Assembly: GCA_025060455.1 (NCBI GenBank)
Contig: JANXBY010000033.1
Coordinates: 1 to 64,000, forward strand
Direction: 5' to 3'
Source of the DNA: Armatimonadota bacterium
GTDB taxonomy: Bacteria; Sysuimicrobiota; Sysuimicrobiia; Sysuimicrobiales; Sysuimicrobiaceae
Length of the DNA stretch: 64,000 bases
Shown: one piece after another, positions 16,022 through 23,757 of the stretch
How positions within the stretch are numbered: the stretch's first letter is position 1
Layout: every line of letters starts with the position of its first letter
Position numbers and translations under genes: made by a program
The notes under the pieces: generated by a model
Database searches by the model: none
What the model saw: only the letters and a program-made list of their open reading frames with translations
Told to the model about the DNA's origin: nothing

Positions 16022-17281
16022 ATGCGGTGGGTGTGGGTTCCGCTTGTAGTGGTGGCCCTCCTGGCGGGGGCCTCGTGGAGCGCTGCAGGCCCGGCCACCT
16101 GTGCGTTGGGCGTGCCCACCATCAAGCTGGGCGTGCAGGGCGCGGCTTCGGGACCCCACGCGGACTACGGACGCCAGATCGAGATGGGAGCGCAGCTGGC
16201 TATTGAGGAGATCAACGCCGCGGGCGGGATTCTGGGGTGCCGGCTGGAGATGCGGTTCATGGACGAGGAGCTGCGCCCCGCCACCGCGGTGCGGAACGCC
16301 CGCTTTTTGGTCACGGAGTGGGGCGCCCACTTCCTGTACGGGGTGGACAGCAGCGGGTCCGCTATGGCCCTGGGGCCGGTCCTCCGGGAGCTCGACCGGA
16401 TCCAGTTCTTCACCCACGCGGCCACCCACCGCCTCACGGAGGAGCTGGTGGCCCAGCAGAAGATCAAGCAGATCGTCCGGGTGAGCGCCCCCGTCTACCA
16501 GGACGCGGTGGCCGCGTGGCTGTTCCGGGACCGGCGGGACGTGCGCCGGTGGGCCACCATCGGGGCGGACTACGAGTACGGGTACGCCACCTGGGCCATC
16601 TTCCGCGAGCAGATGCGGCGGCTGCGGCCGGACGTGGAGTTCGTGGGCGCCGCGTGGGCGCCCTTCCTCACCACGGACTTTTCGCCCCACATCGCCGCGG
16701 TCATGGCCACAAACCCCGACGGGATCATCGCCACCCCGTGGGCAGGAGAGGCGGTGACGCTCCTTCGGCAGGCCCTCCTGCAGGGCGTGTTTGACCGCAT
16801 CAAGGTGTGGTTCCAGGCCATGGGCGGGTCGGTGGACGTGCTGGAAGGGATCTCCCAGGAGGTGAAGGAGGGGCGCTTTCAGGGCAAGCTATACGCGACC
16901 GCGCGCTACATCCACAACTGGCCCAACACGGAGACCAACCGGTCCTTCGTGAGCCGGTTCGCCAAGCGGTGGAACCGCATGCCCAACTACTCCGCGGAGA
17001 CCACCTACTCCGCCATCTACATCACCAAGGCCGCGGTGGAGAGGGCCCGCAGCCTGCAGACGGACCGGGTGATCGCCGCCCTGCAGGGGATGCGCATCGA
17101 AACGCCCGCGGGCGTGCGGGTGTTCCGCTCCGAGGACCACCAGTTCGTGTACGCGGTGCCCGCGGGAAAGGTAGTGTGGGATCCGCGCTACCCCATCGCG
17201 GTGCTGGGCGAGCTGAAGGTGTTCGACCCGAAGGACTACTGGCGGTGGCCGCCCTTCCGGCCGCTGGAGCTGAGCAAGTAG
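16022..17281 (+). CDS. ABC transporter substrate-binding protein, Liv type (second system)
   Basis: Secreted receptor (419 aa) of the second Liv importer. It has a Sec signal (RWVWVPLVVVALLAGASWSAA) and the family opening IKLGVQGAASGPHADYGRQI, then LAIEEINAAGGILGCRLEM. The ATG at 16022 follows AAAAGGGGGGATC. It differs clearly from the first system's receptor, with a Sec rather than Tat signal and little local similarity, so the two importers probably take different substrates. A permease gene starts 36 bases downstream, and an acyl-CoA synthetase ends the operon, hinting at an organic acid ligand. Confidence 0.88.
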   Translation: MRWVWVPLVVVALLAGASWSAAGPATCALGVPTIKLGVQGAASGPHADYGRQIEMGAQLAIEEINAAGGILGCRLEMRFMDEELRPATAVRNARFLVTEWGAHFLYGVDSSGSAMALGPVLRELDRIQFFTHAATHRLTEELVAQQKIKQIVRVSAPVYQDAVAAWLFRDRRDVRRWATIGADYEYGYATWAIFREQMRRLRPDVEFVGAAWAPFLTTDFSPHIAAVMATNPDGIIATPWAGEAVTLLRQALLQGVFDRIKVWFQAMGGSVDVLEGISQEVKEGRFQGKLYATARYIHNWPNTETNRSFVSRFAKRWNRMPNYSAETTYSAIYITKAAVERARSLQTDRVIAALQGMRIETPAGVRVFRSEDHQFVYAVPAGKVVWDPRYPIAVLGELKVFDPKDYWRWPPFRPLELSK

Positions 17282-17317
17282 CCGGCCCGCCGGAGGCGCC
17301 GCCCGCGGGGGAGGGGC

Positions 17318-18175
17318 GTGGAGGTCCTCGCCTACCAGGGGCTGATCGGGCTGAGCTCGGCCATGTACCTGTGGCTGATCTCCGCCGGGCTAACCATCAT
17401 CTTCGGCGTGCTAGGTGTCCTGAACTTCGCCCACGGCAGCCTGTTCATGCTGGGGGCCTACCTGGGCTACACCCTGTACGGGGTTGTGGGCCTGCCGTTT
17501 GGGGTGGCGGTGTTGGCCAGCATGGCCGCGGTGGCCCTGCTGGGGGCTGCGGTGGAGCGGGGCCTGCTCCGTCCCCTGTACGGGCTGGACCCCAGCTACC
17601 AGCTGCTGCTGACCTTCGGCCTCGTGCTGTTCTTGGACGACCTGGCGAAGCTCGTTTGGGGTGGCGTGTTCCGCATCCCCCCCATCCCTCCATGGCTGCA
17701 GGGCAGCGTGGTGCTGTTCGGCCGGCCCTACCCGCTGTACAACGCGTTCCTGATGGCGACCGGAGCCTTGGTGGGGGGAGGTCTCTGGGTGCTGTTCGAC
17801 CGCACGTGGTGGGGCCGGGCGGTGCGGGCCACCGCCGCGGACCGGGATATGGCGGCCGCGCTGGGGATCCGCACCCCCGGGGTGTTCTCCTCGGTGTTCA
17901 TGCTGGGCTCCGCCCTGGCGGCGTTGGGCGGTGCCCTGTCTACCCCTGTGCGACCCGTGGCGCCGGGGATCGGTGCGGCCATGATCGTGCAGGCGTTCAT
18001 CATCACAGTGATCGGCGGGCTCGGGAACTTGCGGGGGGCGTTCGCGGGCTCCCTGCTGGTGGGCGTGCTGTCCAGCTACGGGACGCTGTGGTTCCCGGAG
18101 TTCGAGCTATTCTTCGTGTTCGCCATCATGGCCGCGGTGCTGCTGGTGCGGCCGCAGGGCCTGTTCGCCCGATGA
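17318..18175 (+). CDS. livH: ABC permease LivH (second system)
   Basis: 285-aa inner-membrane permease with the LivH layout: LISAGLTIIFGVLGVLNFAH near the N-terminus, a loop RDMAAALGIRTPGVFSSVFM that should contact the ATPases, and the terminal LLVRPQGLFAR. The GTG start follows CGGGGGAGGGGC. Its stop overlaps the ATG of livM (ATGA). Confidence 0.9.
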   Translation: MEVLAYQGLIGLSSAMYLWLISAGLTIIFGVLGVLNFAHGSLFMLGAYLGYTLYGVVGLPFGVAVLASMAAVALLGAAVERGLLRPLYGLDPSYQLLLTFGLVLFLDDLAKLVWGGVFRIPPIPPWLQGSVVLFGRPYPLYNAFLMATGALVGGGLWVLFDRTWWGRAVRATAADRDMAAALGIRTPGVFSSVFMLGSALAALGGALSTPVRPVAPGIGAAMIVQAFIITVIGGLGNLRGAFAGSLLVGVLSSYGTLWFPEFELFFVFAIMAAVLLVRPQGLFAR

Positions 18176-19152
18176 ACCACGCCACCCGCCGTTGGGCCCT
18201 GGCCGGCCTGGTGCTGGTGCTGGTGCTGCTGCCGGTGGTGGGCAGCCGTTACGTGGTCTACCTCACCGTGCACATCCTGCTGCTGGGCCTCAACGCGGTG
18301 GGGTTCAACCTCCTGTTCGGCCAGACGGGACTGCTATCCTTCGGGCAGGCTGGGTTCTACGCGGTGGGCGCGTACACGTGCGCCCGGATCCTCCTGGCAT
18401 GGCCGTCCCTGCTGCCTGGGGTGTTGGGCGGGACGGCCGCGGCGGCCGTGGCCGCGCTCGTGCTGGGCTACCTGTCCGTCCGCCACACCCGGATCTACTT
18501 CGCCATGCTGACCCTGGCCTTCGGGATGATGATCTTCTCCCTGGCCTGGAAGTGGCGCGCGGTGACAGGCGGGGATGACGGCTTGGTGGGAGTACCCCGG
18601 GCTCCCCTGGAGCTTCTGGGGCTTGTGGTCCCTCTGCCCACCGTGGAGCGGTACTACTACGTGGTGCTCGTGGCCGCGGTGTTGGGGGTGGTGGTGATGC
18701 ACCGGGTGGTGCACTCGCCCCTGGGGCTCGCGCTACGGGCGGTACGGGACAGTGAGGTACGGGCGGCCCACGTGGGGCTGGACGTGCGGTCCCTGCGGCT
18801 GGTGGCGTTCACCGTGGCGGGCGCCTACGCAGGCCTTGCGGGCTCCCTGCTGCCGCCCCTGGAGAACACCGTCACCCCGCCCATCGCGCACTGGACCGCG
18901 TCCGCGGAGCCGGTGCTGGCTACCCTGCTGGGCGGGATCCGGTCGTTCGCGGGGCCGCTTGTGGGCGCGTTCGTGCTGGTGGTGGCCAAGGACGTGATCG
19001 TGCGGTTTACGGTGCACTGGTCCCTGGTGCTGGGCGTCGTGGTCGTGGTCTTGGTGCTGGGCTTCCGCGGAGGTCTGGTGGCCGCGCTGGAGGGACTCGC
19101 CCTGCGGGCCCCACGGGTGCAGCCGGCGGCTGCGGGTGAGGAGGGAGGGTGA
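18172..19152 (+). CDS. livM: ABC permease LivM (second system)
   Basis: 326-aa permease subunit. FNLLFGQTGLLSFGQAGFYA is the hallmark LivM segment; SPLGLALRAVRDSEVRAAHVG is the cytoplasmic coupling loop. The ATG at 18172 overlaps the livH stop; long upstream in-frame codons lie in the livH gene and were ignored. Here LivM ends before the ATPase begins, unlike the fused protein of the first system. Confidence 0.9.
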   Translation: MNHATRRWALAGLVLVLVLLPVVGSRYVVYLTVHILLLGLNAVGFNLLFGQTGLLSFGQAGFYAVGAYTCARILLAWPSLLPGVLGGTAAAAVAALVLGYLSVRHTRIYFAMLTLAFGMMIFSLAWKWRAVTGGDDGLVGVPRAPLELLGLVVPLPTVERYYYVVLVAAVLGVVVMHRVVHSPLGLALRAVRDSEVRAAHVGLDVRSLRLVAFTVAGAYAGLAGSLLPPLENTVTPPIAHWTASAEPVLATLLGGIRSFAGPLVGAFVLVVAKDVIVRFTVHWSLVLGVVVVVLVLGFRGGLVAALEGLALRAPRVQPAAAGEEGG

Positions 19153-19153
19153 G

Positions 19154-19903
19154 GTGGCGCTGCTGGTGGCCCGGGGCCTGCGCAAGCGGTTCGGGGACCT
19201 GGCCGCGGTGGACGGCCTCGACGTGCAGGTGGAAGAGGGCGAGTGCGTGGCGCTCATCGGGCCCAACGGCGCGGGTAAGACCACCGCCCTGAACCTACTG
19301 AGCGGCTACCTGCTGCCCGACGAGGGTCACATCTTTTTCCGCGGCGAAGACATCACGCGCCTGCCTGCGCACGCCCGAGTGCACCGCGGCCTGGCGCGGT
19401 CCTTCCAGGTCATGACGGTGTTCCCGGAGCTCACCGCGCGCGAAAACCTTCTCGTGGCCATCCTGGCGCGGGAGAAGGCGGCCCGCCACGCCCTCCGGCC
19501 GGTGCGGGCTTGGCGGCAGGCCCACGAGGAGGCCGACGCGTTGCTGGCGGAGCTGGGCCTAGCGGGGTGCGCGGAAGTCCCCGCGGGGTCGCTGGCCCAC
19601 GGCGACCAGCGGCGCCTGGAGCTGGGCATCGCGCTATCCAGCCGCCCGAGGCTATGCCTGCTGGACGAGCCCTCTTCCGGCCTGAACCCGCTGGAGCGCG
19701 CCGGACTTTTGGAGCTGGTCCGGCGGCTCGCGGAGGGACGGGGTGTCACCTTCCTCGTGGTGGAGCACGACATGGACGTGGTGTTCGGGCTGGCGCAGCG
19801 GATGGTGGTGATGAACCGCGGGAGGGTGCTGGCGGAGGGACCTCCCGAGGCCATCCGGCAGAACCGGGAGGTGCGGGAGACGTACCTGGGGGAGGAGGCC
19901 TAG
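19154..19903 (+). CDS. livG: ABC ATPase LivG (second system)
   Basis: 249-aa ATPase with Walker A GPNGAGKTT, Q-loop FQVMTVFPEL, Walker B LCLLDEPSSGLNP and H-loop VVEHDMDVVFG. The signature region reads LAHGDQRRLELGIAL instead of LSGGQ, a common LivG variation. The GTG at 19154 was chosen because GGAGGGAGG lies 5-8 bases upstream; a GTG at 19136 would overlap livM further. Confidence 0.9.
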   Translation: MALLVARGLRKRFGDLAAVDGLDVQVEEGECVALIGPNGAGKTTALNLLSGYLLPDEGHIFFRGEDITRLPAHARVHRGLARSFQVMTVFPELTARENLLVAILAREKAARHALRPVRAWRQAHEEADALLAELGLAGCAEVPAGSLAHGDQRRLELGIALSSRPRLCLLDEPSSGLNPLERAGLLELVRRLAEGRGVTFLVVEHDMDVVFGLAQRMVVMNRGRVLAEGPPEAIRQNREVRETYLGEEA

Positions 19904-19904
19904 G

Positions 19905-20603
19905 GTGCTGGTGGTGGAGGGGCTGGTGGCGGGCTACGGCAGCTCCGCGGTGCTGCACGGGGTGGACTTCGAGGTGCGGGAGGGGGAGGTGGTCGCGCTG
20001 CTGGGGCGGAACGGCGCTGGGAAGACCACCACCCTGAGGGCGGTGATGGGGCTGGTTAAGGTGCGCGGTGGCCGGGTGCGGTTCCGCGACACCGAGCTGG
20101 CAGGTCGCGCGCCGTTCGAGGTGGCCCATCTCGGCATCGCGTACGTCCCTGACGACCGGCGCATCTTCCCCGACCTCACCGTGGAGGAGAACCTGCTGCT
20201 GGCCCGGTACGCCTCCGGCCGCCACGGGGCATGGGACCTGGACCGGGTGTACCGCCTGTTTCCAGCGCTGCGGGAGCTGCGCCACCTGCGGGGTACGCAG
20301 CTGTCCGGCGGGCAGCAGAAGATGCTGGCCGTGGGCCGGGCGCTCATGAGCAACCCGGATCTCCTCCTGCTGGACGAGCCGGTGGAGGGGCTGGCACCCT
20401 TGGTGGTCCGGCAGCTGGAGCAGACCCTCCGGGAGATCCGGCAGGCAGGGGTCACGATCCTGCTGGCGGACCAGAACCTGCGCTTCTGCCGGCGCGTGGC
20501 GGACCGGGGGTACGTGCTGGACAAGGGCGCGGTGCAGGTGGGCGGCCCCATGGAGGCCATCGCCTCGGACGAGCGAACCGTGCGGCAGTACCTGGCCGTG
20601 TGA
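19905..20603 (+). CDS. livF: ABC ATPase LivF (second system)
   Basis: 232-aa ATPase with Walker A GRNGAGKTT, signature LSGGQQKMLAVGRAL, Walker B LLLLDEPVEGLAP and H-loop LADQNL. The DDRRIFPDLTVEENLLL segment is diagnostic of LivF. GTG start one base after the livG stop. The His of the H-loop is replaced by Gln (DQN), as is frequent in LivF. Confidence 0.9.
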   Translation: MLVVEGLVAGYGSSAVLHGVDFEVREGEVVALLGRNGAGKTTTLRAVMGLVKVRGGRVRFRDTELAGRAPFEVAHLGIAYVPDDRRIFPDLTVEENLLLARYASGRHGAWDLDRVYRLFPALRELRHLRGTQLSGGQQKMLAVGRALMSNPDLLLLDEPVEGLAPLVVRQLEQTLREIRQAGVTILLADQNLRFCRRVADRGYVLDKGAVQVGGPMEAIASDERTVRQYLAV

Positions 20604-20615
20604 GGGGGTGAGACC

Positions 20616-22175
20616 GTGCGGACGCCGCTGACGCCCCTGCAGTTCGTGCGTCGGGCGGTGGACGTCTACGCGGACCGCGTGGCGGTGGTGGACGGCGCCG
20701 GGCGGTTCACGTACGCCCAGTTCGGGCAGCGGTGCGGCCAGCTGGCAGCGGCCCTCCGCACGCTGGGGCTCGCGGCGGGGGACCGGGTGGCGGTGCTTGC
20801 CCCCAACACCCACCGGGCGCTGGAGGTGTACACCGCGGTCCCGTTGGCAGGGTGCGTGGTGGTGCCCTTGAACACCCGGTTGCGGGAGGCGGACTACGAG
20901 TACATCCTGCGGCACTCGGGCACCCGGCTGCTGCTCGCGGACCCGAGCTTTTCAGAGGTGGCGGAGTCCGTGGCGCGCCGCGTGGAGGGCCTGCGGGTGG
21001 TGCGGCTGGACGCGGAAGGGTCAGACGCCCTGATGGCCGAGGTGTCTGGAGCCGCGGCACGAGCCGCGTGGCACCGCGCGGAGGAGGTGGACGAGCACGC
21101 GCCCATCACCCTGAACTACACCAGCGGGACCACCGCGCACCCCAAGGGGGTGGTGCTCACCCACCGGAACGCGGCGCTGAACGTGCTGAATGTGGTGGTG
21201 CACGGGCGGCTGCACCTGGAGGACGCCTACCTGCACGTGCTGCCCATGTTCCACGTGAACGGGTGGGGCGCGGTGTGGGCGGTCAGTGCGGTGGGAGCCC
21301 GTCACGTGTGCCTTCCCAAGGTGGATCCGCCGGAGGTGTTCCGGCTGGTGGACCGGGAGGGGGTGACCGTGGCCTTCTCCGCGCCCACGGTGTTGGTGAT
21401 GCTGCTGAACGACCCCGCCGCCCGCGGCTGGAAACCCAGGCAAAGCCTCCGGTGGTACGTGGGTGGGGCACCGCCCCCTGCGGCGCTCATCGCCCGCGCG
21501 GAGGGGGAGCTGGGCATCGAGGTGGTACACGTGTACGGGCTCACGGAAACCGGCCCGTGGCTAACGGTGTGCGAGTGGCCCCGAGAGTGGGACAGCCTCC
21601 CGCTGGAGGAGCGGGCAGCCCGGAAGGCACGCCAGGGGGTGGGCCAGCTCCTGTGCGGAGAGGTGGCCGTGGTCCGGGAAGACCTGTCCCCCGTGGCCCG
21701 AGACGGACGGGAAGTCGGGGAGATCGTGGTGCGGGGTCCCACGGTGATGGACGGCTACTACCAGGACCCGGAGGCCACCGCGGAGGCGTTCCGCGGCGGG
21801 TGGTTTCACACCGGCGACCTGGCGGTGGTGCATCCCGACGGCTACCTGCAAATCGTGGACCGCAAAAAGGACATCATCATCAGCGGCGGGGAGAACATCT
21901 CCTCGGTGGAGGTGGAGGCGATCCTGTACCAACACCCCGCGGTGATGGAGGCTGCGGTGGTGGGTGTGCCGGACCCGAAGTGGGGCGAGGTGCCCAAGGC
22001 CTTCGTGGTGCTCCGGCCCGGCATGCAGGCCACCGCGGACGAGCTGGTGGCGTTCTGCCGGGACCGGCTGGCGCACTTCAAGGCACCGAAAGCGGTGGAG
22101 TTCGTGTCGGAACTGCCGAAAACCGCCACGGGCAAGATCCAGAAGTTCCTCCTGCGGGCTCGGTCGGGCGCGTAG
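20616..22175 (+). CDS. acyl-CoA synthetase (AMP-forming)
   Basis: 519-aa ANL-superfamily ligase that would activate a carboxylic acid to its CoA thioester through an acyl-AMP. Motifs are NYTSGTTAHPKGVVLTHRN (ATP P-loop), YGLTETGPW, GDLAVVHPDGYLQIVDRKKD with the hinge Asp, and the catalytic Lys in PKTATGKIQKFLLR. The protein resembles medium/long-chain or aromatic acyl-CoA ligases. It follows livF by 12 bases with GAGGGGGTGAGACC before the GTG, so transporter and ligase are probably co-expressed; the imported compound may be the acid it activates (inference). Confidence 0.92.
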   Translation: MRTPLTPLQFVRRAVDVYADRVAVVDGAGRFTYAQFGQRCGQLAAALRTLGLAAGDRVAVLAPNTHRALEVYTAVPLAGCVVVPLNTRLREADYEYILRHSGTRLLLADPSFSEVAESVARRVEGLRVVRLDAEGSDALMAEVSGAAARAAWHRAEEVDEHAPITLNYTSGTTAHPKGVVLTHRNAALNVLNVVVHGRLHLEDAYLHVLPMFHVNGWGAVWAVSAVGARHVCLPKVDPPEVFRLVDREGVTVAFSAPTVLVMLLNDPAARGWKPRQSLRWYVGGAPPPAALIARAEGELGIEVVHVYGLTETGPWLTVCEWPREWDSLPLEERAARKARQGVGQLLCGEVAVVREDLSPVARDGREVGEIVVRGPTVMDGYYQDPEATAEAFRGGWFHTGDLAVVHPDGYLQIVDRKKDIIISGGENISSVEVEAILYQHPAVMEAAVVGVPDPKWGEVPKAFVVLRPGMQATADELVAFCRDRLAHFKAPKAVEFVSELPKTATGKIQKFLLRARSGA

Positions 22176-22359
22176 CCGGTGACGCGCAACAACCCGGGGC
22201 CGGCTCACCCGGCCAGCTCGTCGTAGATGTGTCGAACAGGTGTGGCGCTTCTAGCCCGTGGCCGCCACCTGGCCGCCCCGGGGTAATGCGGCTCAGGGCG
22301 CGCCCACCGGACAGAGGCTGTACCCCGCCAGTTGCTTCATTGCTTCATCGGCCCGTCCC

Positions 22360-23757
22360 TCACAGCCGCACCGCGTGCACCCCGTCCCACCGGGAGGGCC
22401 GTAAGGCCTGCTCCCACAGCCGAGCCTTCACCAGCTCGGGTGGCATGCCCGTGCTGAGCAACACCGCCACCACCCCCGTCACGAGGCCCGCGGCGAAGGA
22501 ACAGCCCGACCAGCGCACGTAGCGGGACCCCGCCACCACGGCTCCGCAGTCCAGGAGGAGGTCCTCCCCGGGCGCCCCGAAGTGCGCTTCGTTGCTGAAC
22601 CACGCGTAGCGGTCGGGCTGCGCCGCGCTGGTGGCGGCCACGGGGACCACCTGGGTCTGGGAGGCCAGGGTGTCCCCAAAGTGCCCGTACGCGGCGGGCT
22701 CCAGGCAGTTCTCGGGCCGTCCCTCGGACAGGTTGCCCGCCGCACACACCAGCAGGGCCCGCTGCCGGGCCAGCTCGTCCACCACCGCCAGCAGCGCGCA
22801 GGACTGTACCGTCTCGGGCTGCGAGCGGTCGACGCCCAGGCTGAGGTTGTACACCAGGGGGCGGCTGAGTAAAGGCGCGCCGGTGTCGGGGTGCCGGAGA
22901 CCGGCAGCGGTGAGCTCGTACGCCCACCGAAGGGCGTCGGCCAGCTCGTAGGTGGCGGTGGCCAGCTCGCGGTTCAGCAGGGCCACCAGCACCAGCCGGG
23001 CGCCGGGTGCCACCCGTCTCACCAACGACGCCACCATGGCACCGTGGTACGCGCGGTACTCCCGCATCTGCTCTTCCGTGGCCAGCAGGGGCGACCAGGC
23101 CTGCGGGCGCCACCGCTCCTCGAGCCCGCACCCCTGGCCGGCAGGCTCCGGAAGGGGTGACCAAACGGGAAAGGCCTCGGGCACGTGGTGTGGCCACTGT
23201 ACGTAAACGTCCACGCAGCCTGGTTGCAGGCGCGGTAGGCCGTCTGCCCCGAGGCCAGGGCCGCTGTCCAGGATCACCACCGTGACCCCTTCGCCGCGGG
23301 GCCGGTAGGCCGCCCGTTCGTAGTCGAGCAGCCCCACGCGGGCAAACGCGGGCTGGGTGTGGAAGTCCTCCGCCCGTGCTTCCGGAGCGCGGATGGCGCG
23401 GTCGGGAGTTGGGCTGCCGTGCGCCACCTCCGCCTGCCCGCGCGCCTCTAGGTCCAGGGACGCGTAGGTGGCCGGTGCCGACTCCGACAGCCGCCGCGCC
23501 ACCTCCACCTCTGCCTCGTCAGCTTCCACCACGAAGCGCCTCACCGTGCGGTGCCAAGGAACTGGCCTTTGCGCCCGCGGGACGGCGACGGCCTCCCACC
23601 GCCACCGACCCCGGGATTGGCGGGACACGAACACCACCCCTGGCCGCGCCGCGGGGACCAGGCAGCGCACGGGGTGCAGCTGCTCTAGGGGGTCCAGGTT
23701 GGTCTCAGGGCAGGCCACCAACAGGTGGCCTCTCAGGTGGCTCCACCGCCCCGGCAT
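22360..23757 (-). CDS. cytoplasmic subtilase (S8 peptidase) paired with CHAT protease
   Basis: 465-aa subtilisin-like protease. The catalytic residues can be placed: Asp164 in VVILDSG, His238 in YHGAMVASLV, oxyanion Asn342 in VCAAGN, Ser420 in SGCSFAAG. The usual GTSxA..P reads GCSFAAG, with Cys for Thr and no Pro. No signal peptide or membrane segment is present, so it should act in the cytoplasm. The first 140 residues match nothing I recognise and could be a prodomain or recognition domain. The ATG at 23757 follows GAGGGAGGGTGAGG and lies inside the 3' end of the TPR-CHAT gene (53-base overlap), so the two are translationally linked. Confidence 0.75.
   Translation of the reverse strand: MPGRWSHLRGHLLVACPETNLDPLEQLHPVRCLVPAARPGVVFVSRQSRGRWRWEAVAVPRAQRPVPWHRTVRRFVVEADEAEVEVARRLSESAPATYASLDLEARGQAEVAHGSPTPDRAIRAPEARAEDFHTQPAFARVGLLDYERAAYRPRGEGVTVVILDSGPGLGADGLPRLQPGCVDVYVQWPHHVPEAFPVWSPLPEPAGQGCGLEERWRPQAWSPLLATEEQMREYRAYHGAMVASLVRRVAPGARLVLVALLNRELATATYELADALRWAYELTAAGLRHPDTGAPLLSRPLVYNLSLGVDRSQPETVQSCALLAVVDELARQRALLVCAAGNLSEGRPENCLEPAAYGHFGDTLASQTQVVPVAATSAAQPDRYAWFSNEAHFGAPGEDLLLDCGAVVAGSRYVRWSGCSFAAGLVTGVVAVLLSTGMPPELVKARLWEQALRPSRWDGVHAVRL

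Noticed and set aside
22198-22214. GGCCGG hairpin after the acyl-CoA synthetase as a terminator
   Set aside because: The 6-bp stem has a 5-base loop but no U-tract on either strand; in this GC content such stems occur by chance.
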